A stretch of DNA of 8,161 nucleotides, taken from NCBI GenBank assembly GCA_023392645.1, contig JAEVYR010000278.1:1-8161 (forward strand), given 5' to 3'. Numbering within the stretch: the first letter of the stretch is position 1; every line of letters starts with the position of its first letter. Source of the DNA: Chloroflexota bacterium (GTDB taxonomy: Bacteria; Chloroflexota; Chloroflexia; Thermomicrobiales; UBA6265). A program made the position numbers and the translations under genes. The notes beneath the pieces are model-generated. The model saw only the letters and a list, made by a program, of their open reading frames with translations, had not been told where the DNA came from and made no database searches. This document shows positions 4,474-8,161 of the stretch, one piece after another.

Positions 4474-6102
4474 TCACACCGCCGGCGCCTTCTCCGATCC
4501 TGCTGGCGCGGCGGTGCGCAGGGGGATCATCATCGGCGTGCCGTGCTCGGGGTGAACCAGCACGTCGGCATCGATGTCGAAGATGCGCCGCATCAGCGGG
4601 CAGGTCACGACCGTTTCGGGGACGCCCTGCGCGATCACCTTGCCGTCGCGCATGGCGATGATGTGATCGGCGTAGCGCGCGGCGAGGTTGATGTCGTGAA
4701 TCACCATCACGATCGTCTTGCCCTGCTCGCGGTTGAGCCTCCAGACCAGGTCGAGCAGGTCGGTCTGCGCGGCGATATCGAGGTAGGTGGTCGGCTCGTC
4801 CAGCAGCAGTACCGGGGTATCCTGCGCCAGCGCCATCGCGATCCAGACGCGCTGCCGCTGCCCGCCGGAGAGCGCCCCGACCTCCCGGTGCCGGAGCTCG
4901 TCCAGCCCGCACGTGTGGAGCGCCCAGTCGACGAGCTCCTCGTCGCGCGTGGTCCAGCGCTTCAGCCAGCCCTGGTGCGGCGTGCGCCCGGCCGCGACCA
5001 CGTCCTCGACCAGCAGGTCTTCTGGCGCGGAGGCTTCCTGCCCGAGCATCGCCAGCCGCCGCGCCAGCGCGCGGTGCGTGCCGCGCGCGATGTTGGCGCC
5101 ATCCAGCGCGATGCTGCCGGCGCCGAGCCGTTGCAGCCGCGCGCAGGCGCGCATCAGGGTGGACTTGCCGCAGCCGTTTGGGCCGACGATCGCCGTGATC
5201 CTGCCGCCCGGGATGCCCAGCGAGAGTTGGTCCGACACCACCGTGTCGCCATACCCGGTGCGGGCGCCGACGATGTCGAATCCCCGCGAGCCTTCCCGGT
5301 TGGCGCGAGCCTGCAGCGCCAGGCTGCGCGGCACGCAGAAGCTCGGGCACCGCAGCGCCGCCGGGTGGGGCAGCAGGTCGCAGGCGATGCCGTACAGCTC
5401 GGCGAGCAGGTCCGGCGTGAGGATATCGCTCGGTGCGCCGTCGCCGATGATGCGGCCGTCCCGCATGGCGACCAGCCGGTCGCTGACGCGCGCGGCTTCG
5501 TTGATGTCGTGCAGCACCATCACGATGGTGCGGCCCTCCTCGCGGTTGAGCCGCACCACGAGATCCATCACCTCCATCTGGTGCGCCACGTCGAGGAAGG
5601 TGGTCGGCTCGTCGAGCAGCAGCACCGGTGTCTCCTGCGCGAGCGCCATCACGATCCACGCCCGCTGCCGCTGCCCGCCGGAGAGCTCCGCCACCGCCCG
5701 ATCCCGCAGATGCGTCATGCCGGCCAGCTCCAGCGCCCGGTCGACCGCCTCGGTGTCGCGCCGGGTGGGCGGCTGGAAGAACGCCTGGTGCGGATAACGG
5801 CCGCGCAGCGCCAGCTCGCCGACGGTGACGCCGTCGGGCGCGATCGCCTGCTGCGAGAGCAGGCCGAGCTTTCGCGCCACATCGCGCGAGGGGAGGGTGT
5901 CGATGGCCTGGCCATCGAGCAGCACCGAGCCGTCGGCGGGGGCCAGCAGGCGCGCCAGCGAGCGCAGCAGCGTCGATTTGCCGCATCCGTTGGGCCCGAT
6001 GATCGTCGTGATCGTGCCCGGCTCGATGCTCAGGCTGAGGTCGTGCACGACCGGCCGGCTCTCGTAGGCGAGGGTGATGCGTTCGGCGGCGAGCTGGGGC
6101 AT
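4474..6102 (-). CDS. Tandem-fused FecE-type ABC transporter ATPase (two complete nucleotide-binding domains)
   Basis: 542-residue cytosolic ATPase that powers the adjacent FecCD permeases, a family importing iron-siderophores, heme or cobalamin. Domain 1 (about 1-255) has Walker A GPNGCGKST 36-44, Q-loop Q84/Q85, signature LSGGQ 140-144, Walker B LLLDEP 161-166 with E165, and H198. Domain 2 (about 275-530) has Walker A 307-315, Q355, LSGGQ 411-415, LLLDEP 432-437 with E436, and H469. Both sites look competent. Domain 1 ends with the usual FecE tail, then a linker of about 20 residues leads into domain 2. FecE proteins are normally single domains of about 255-270 residues that dimerise, so this is a fusion. 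The ATG at 6102 follows GGAGG by 4 nt and lies 20 nt after the permease stop; in-frame codons above it lie inside the permease gene. Confidence 0.92.
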   Translation of the reverse strand: MPQLAAERITLAYESRPVVHDLSLSIEPGTITTIIGPNGCGKSTLLRSLARLLAPADGSVLLDGQAIDTLPSRDVARKLGLLSQQAIAPDGVTVGELALRGRYPHQAFFQPPTRRDTEAVDRALELAGMTHLRDRAVAELSGGQRQRAWIVMALAQETPVLLLDEPTTFLDVAHQMEVMDLVVRLNREEGRTIVMVLHDINEAARVSDRLVAMRDGRIIGDGAPSDILTPDLLAELYGIACDLLPHPAALRCPSFCVPRSLALQARANREGSRGFDIVGARTGYGDTVVSDQLSLGIPGGRITAIVGPNGCGKSTLMRACARLQRLGAGSIALDGANIARGTHRALARRLAMLGQEASAPEDLLVEDVVAAGRTPHQGWLKRWTTRDEELVDWALHTCGLDELRHREVGALSGGQRQRVWIAMALAQDTPVLLLDEPTTYLDIAAQTDLLDLVWRLNREQGKTIVMVIHDINLAARYADHIIAMRDGKVIAQGVPETVVTCPLMRRIFDIDADVLVHPEHGTPMMIPLRTAAPAGSEKAPAV

Positions 6103-6122
6103 GGGGCCTCCGGGGGCGGCGA

Positions 6123-7184
6123 TCAGACGCGCAGGTTCGAGCGGTACAGCAGGTAGAGGAAATATGGCGCGCCGACGGCGCCGGTGACGACGCCGACCGG
6201 CAGCGTCACCGGCAACAGGTGCTGGGCGACGATGTCGGAGGCCAGCAGCATGATCGAGCCGAGCAGCGCGGTGAAGATCAGCACGCTGCCGGTCGGTGGC
6301 CCGGCGATCATCCGGGCCATGTGCGGCACGATCAGGGCGACGAAGCCGATCGGGCCGGCCAGCGCCACCGAGACGGCGGCCAGCGCGCACCCGACCACGA
6401 TCAGCGTCAGGCGCGTCCGCTCCAGCGAAACGCCGAGGCTCCGGCTCACGGTATCGCCGAACTGGAGCGCGCGCAACGACTCCATCAGCATCACCGCGAT
6501 CGGCCCCAGCACCGCCAGCGAGATCGCCAGCAGCAGCACGTCGTCCCGGTTCGAGGCGTAGATCGATCCCATTGCCCAGACGATCGCCGGCCGGGTGATC
6601 TCGATCGGGAATCTCACCGTCATGAAGGTCGAGCCGGCGCTGACCATCGCCCCGACGCCGATCCCGACGAGGATCAGCCGGTTCATGGCGATGCCGCGCT
6701 TCCAGGCAAGACCGTACACCGCCGCCGCGGCCGCCACCGCGCCCACGAACGCCGCCAGGGGGAGCAACGCGGCCGGGCCGATGCCGAGAATCATCCAGGT
6801 CACCGCGCAGAGCGTCGCGCCGCTGCTGATGCCGATGATGTCGGGCGACACGAGCGGGTTGCGGGCGATGCCCTGGAAGATCGTGCCGGACATCGCCAGG
6901 CAGGCGCCCATCAGCACCGCCACCAGCACGCGCGGCAGGCGCAGGGTGCGCACCACCATCTCGGTGTCCTCGGTGCCGCGCCCGAACACGGCGCGGACGA
7001 CGTCGCCGAAGGGGATCGAGAAGCTGCCCAGCGTCGTCGCCCAGATCATCAGCAGAACCAGGACGCCGAGCGCGATCGCGGCGAGACCGAGCGCGCGCGT
7101 GTTGACGCGCACCGCGACGCCGCCACGCCGGAGGGTGCGGTGGCCGGGACGTTGTGGCGGGATCGTGCCCGGGTGCGCGCTCAT
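6123..7184 (-). CDS. FecCD-family ABC transporter permease (second subunit)
   Basis: 353-residue polytopic inner-membrane permease of the FecCD/BtuC type. A basic N-terminal tail of about 28 residues precedes the first membrane helix (about 31-53). The conserved block LRLPRVLVAVLMGACLAMSG begins at 81 and continues TIFQGIARNPLVSPDIIGISSGA to 123. The cytoplasmic coupling stretch GPIGFVALIVPHMAR is at 277-291, and the end GVVTGAVGAPYFLYLLYR (331-348) is typical. About ten hydrophobic segments are expected for the family. The ATG at 7184 overlaps the stop of the upstream permease by ATGA, with a G-rich ribosome site just before it. It pairs with the upstream permease as a heterodimer above the fused ATPase. 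The substrate cannot be read from the permease. Confidence 0.92.
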   Translation of the reverse strand: MSAHPGTIPPQRPGHRTLRRGGVAVRVNTRALGLAAIALGVLVLLMIWATTLGSFSIPFGDVVRAVFGRGTEDTEMVVRTLRLPRVLVAVLMGACLAMSGTIFQGIARNPLVSPDIIGISSGATLCAVTWMILGIGPAALLPLAAFVGAVAAAAAVYGLAWKRGIAMNRLILVGIGVGAMVSAGSTFMTVRFPIEITRPAIVWAMGSIYASNRDDVLLLAISLAVLGPIAVMLMESLRALQFGDTVSRSLGVSLERTRLTLIVVGCALAAVSVALAGPIGFVALIVPHMARMIAGPPTGSVLIFTALLGSIMLLASDIVAQHLLPVTLPVGVVTGAVGAPYFLYLLYRSNLRV

Positions 7185-8161
7185 GATGCCCCCAACCGCG
7201 TGTTCCGCGCGAGGTAGATGAGGAACGGCGCGCCGACCAGCGCCGTGACGATGCCGACCTGCAGCTCGGCCGGCCGGACGACCAGGCGGCCGACGATATC
7301 GGCCGCCGGCAGCAGGATCGCGCCCAGGATCAGCGCGTACGGCAGGATCCAGCGATAGTCGGCGCCGGCGATGGCGCGCGCGATGTGCGGCGTGGCCAGC
7401 CCGATGAACCCGATCGGCCCGGAGACCGCGACCGCCGCGCCGGTGATGACCACGACGATGACCGAGGCGATCACCCGGACGCGGCCGGTGCGCATGCCGA
7501 GCGCGCGGGCGCTGTCGTCGCCCATGCCGAGCACGTTGAGCTGATGCCCCAGCAGCAGGCACCCGACCGTGCCGACCAGCAGGAAGGGCGAGACCACCTT
7601 GAGGACATCGAGCCCGCGGCCGGCCACCGACCCCGCCAGCCAGAAGCGCATGCTGTCCATCGTCTCCTCGCGCATCAGCAGCAGCGAGCACGTCCACGCG
7701 CTCAGCAGCGCCGCCACCACCACCCCGGCGAGGGCGAGCTTGATCGGCCCCGCGCCGCCCCGGCCGGCGGTGCCGACCGCGAACACCAGCAGTGCCGCCA
7801 GCATCGCGCCGAGGAAGCCCATCCAGAGGTACTCACCGGGGGTCGAGGCGCCGAGGTAGGTGATGGCGAGCGCCACGCCGAGACTGGCGCCCTGGCTGAC
7901 GCCGAGAATGGACGGATCGGCGAGCGGGTTGCGGGTCACGCCCTGCATCACCGTGCCGGCCACCGCCAGCGACCCGCCGACGCAGATCGCGATCAGCGTG
8001 CGCGGCAGGCGCATGGTGCGCACGATCACCTGCTCGTAGTCATCGGGGTTGTAGCGGAACAGCGCGTCCCACGCGTCGCGGGTGGTGAGCGAGAGGGAGC
8101 CGAACCGCAGGCTCAGCAGCGCGACGAGCGCCACGGCGGCCAGGCCGGCCCCGAGCCCGAT
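7181..8161 (-). CDS. FecCD-family ABC transporter permease (first subunit), 5' end outside window
   Basis: The visible 326 residues lack only the very N-terminus; the frame is open at the window edge and no start codon precedes the visible part of the first membrane helix. The GTG at 8134 falls inside that helix and is probably an internal Val. Counting from the edge, the FecCD block MRLPRTLIAICVGGSLAVAG is at 50-69, followed by QGVTRNPLADPSILGVSQGA to 92. GPIGFIGLATPHIAR is at 248-262 and the end GIVTALVGAPFLIYLARN at 303-320. It is a paralogue of the following permease, as is usual for two-permease importers. The stop overlaps the next start by 4 nt. A substrate-binding lipoprotein gene may lie upstream, outside the window. 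Confidence 0.92.
   Translation of the reverse strand: MGLGAGLAAVALVALLSLRFGSLSLTTRDAWDALFRYNPDDYEQVIVRTMRLPRTLIAICVGGSLAVAGTVMQGVTRNPLADPSILGVSQGASLGVALAITYLGASTPGEYLWMGFLGAMLAALLVFAVGTAGRGGAGPIKLALAGVVVAALLSAWTCSLLLMREETMDSMRFWLAGSVAGRGLDVLKVVSPFLLVGTVGCLLLGHQLNVLGMGDDSARALGMRTGRVRVIASVIVVVITGAAVAVSGPIGFIGLATPHIARAIAGADYRWILPYALILGAILLPAADIVGRLVVRPAELQVGIVTALVGAPFLIYLARNTRLGAS

Noticed and set aside
499..6156. Long plus-strand open frames (about 570-620 codons) opposite the minus-strand genes
   Set aside because: They are low-complexity, Arg/Pro/Val-rich antisense frames with no recognisable domain, produced by the high GC content. The minus-strand genes opposite them have clear family motifs.
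6103..6390. N-terminal extension of the fused ATPase frame
   Set aside because: The extra codons run antisense in character through the end of the permease gene; the ATG at 6102 has a GGAGG site and begins the domain directly.
7185..7697. N-terminal extension of the second permease frame
   Set aside because: Residues before the ATG at 7184 are Arg/Gly/Ala-rich shadow sequence overlapping the first permease; the ATGA overlap gives a natural start.
4474..8161. Naming the transporter's substrate (iron-siderophore, heme or B12)
   Set aside because: The substrate-binding protein is absent from the window and no riboswitch or Fur-like box was seen, so only the family level is supportable.

Overview
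The window reads as an ordinary chromosomal stretch of a very GC-rich bacterium. All nine genes I can support lie on the minus strand, closely packed and with third positions rich in G and C. The gene mix (an ECF42-type sigma factor with a DGPF/YCII protein, a DUF2277 protein, a MoaD-like protein paired with a BNR propeller, FecCD permeases) and a palindromic intergenic element containing CTGTCATTTCGA and GAGAAATCTCT remind me of Chloroflexota of the Thermomicrobia/Sphaerobacter type. That placement is from memory and is low to moderate confidence; an actinobacterium is the main alternative.

Read in the direction of transcription (high to low coordinates), the first block is the tail of a siderophore/heme/cobalamin-class ABC importer. 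It holds a FecCD permease cut by the window edge (8161-7181), a second FecCD permease overlapping it by 4 nt (7184-6123), and a 542-residue protein in which two complete FecE-type ATPases are fused (6102-4474). The substrate-binding protein is not in the window and may lie upstream. An 8-bp inverted repeat (4436-4466) separates this operon from a small VOC/PhnB-like protein (4423-4013).

Next comes a 143-bp composite inverted-repeat element (3835-3977) that looks like a MITE or REP-type repeat. After it is a regulatory module: DUF2277 protein (3798-3529), an ECF42-type sigma factor with C-terminal DUF6596/TPR-like extension (GTG start, 4-nt overlap, 3532-2267), a hairpin, and a DGPF/YCII protein (2088-1663). 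Upstream of the DGPF gene is TGTCGA-N17-CGAC, which matches the ECF42 promoter pattern as I remember it. The simplest reading is that the sigma factor directly drives its DGPF partner. The 5' leader of that gene holds two consecutive hairpins.

The last block is a two-gene unit: a cytosolic six-Asp-box BNR beta-propeller (1449-331) and, overlapping it by ATGA, a MoaD/ThiS-like ubiquitin-fold protein (334 to beyond 1). The MoaD-like protein's Gly-Gly is not at the end, because the frame stays open for at least 11 more residues.

No tRNA, rRNA, CRISPR array, transposase or phage gene was seen. The long plus-strand frames are high-GC shadows. I did not find a clearly new system. The most useful leads are the predicted ECF42 promoter with its structured leader, the tandem FecE fusion, the MITE-like repeat, and the MoaD-like protein with residues beyond Gly-Gly.
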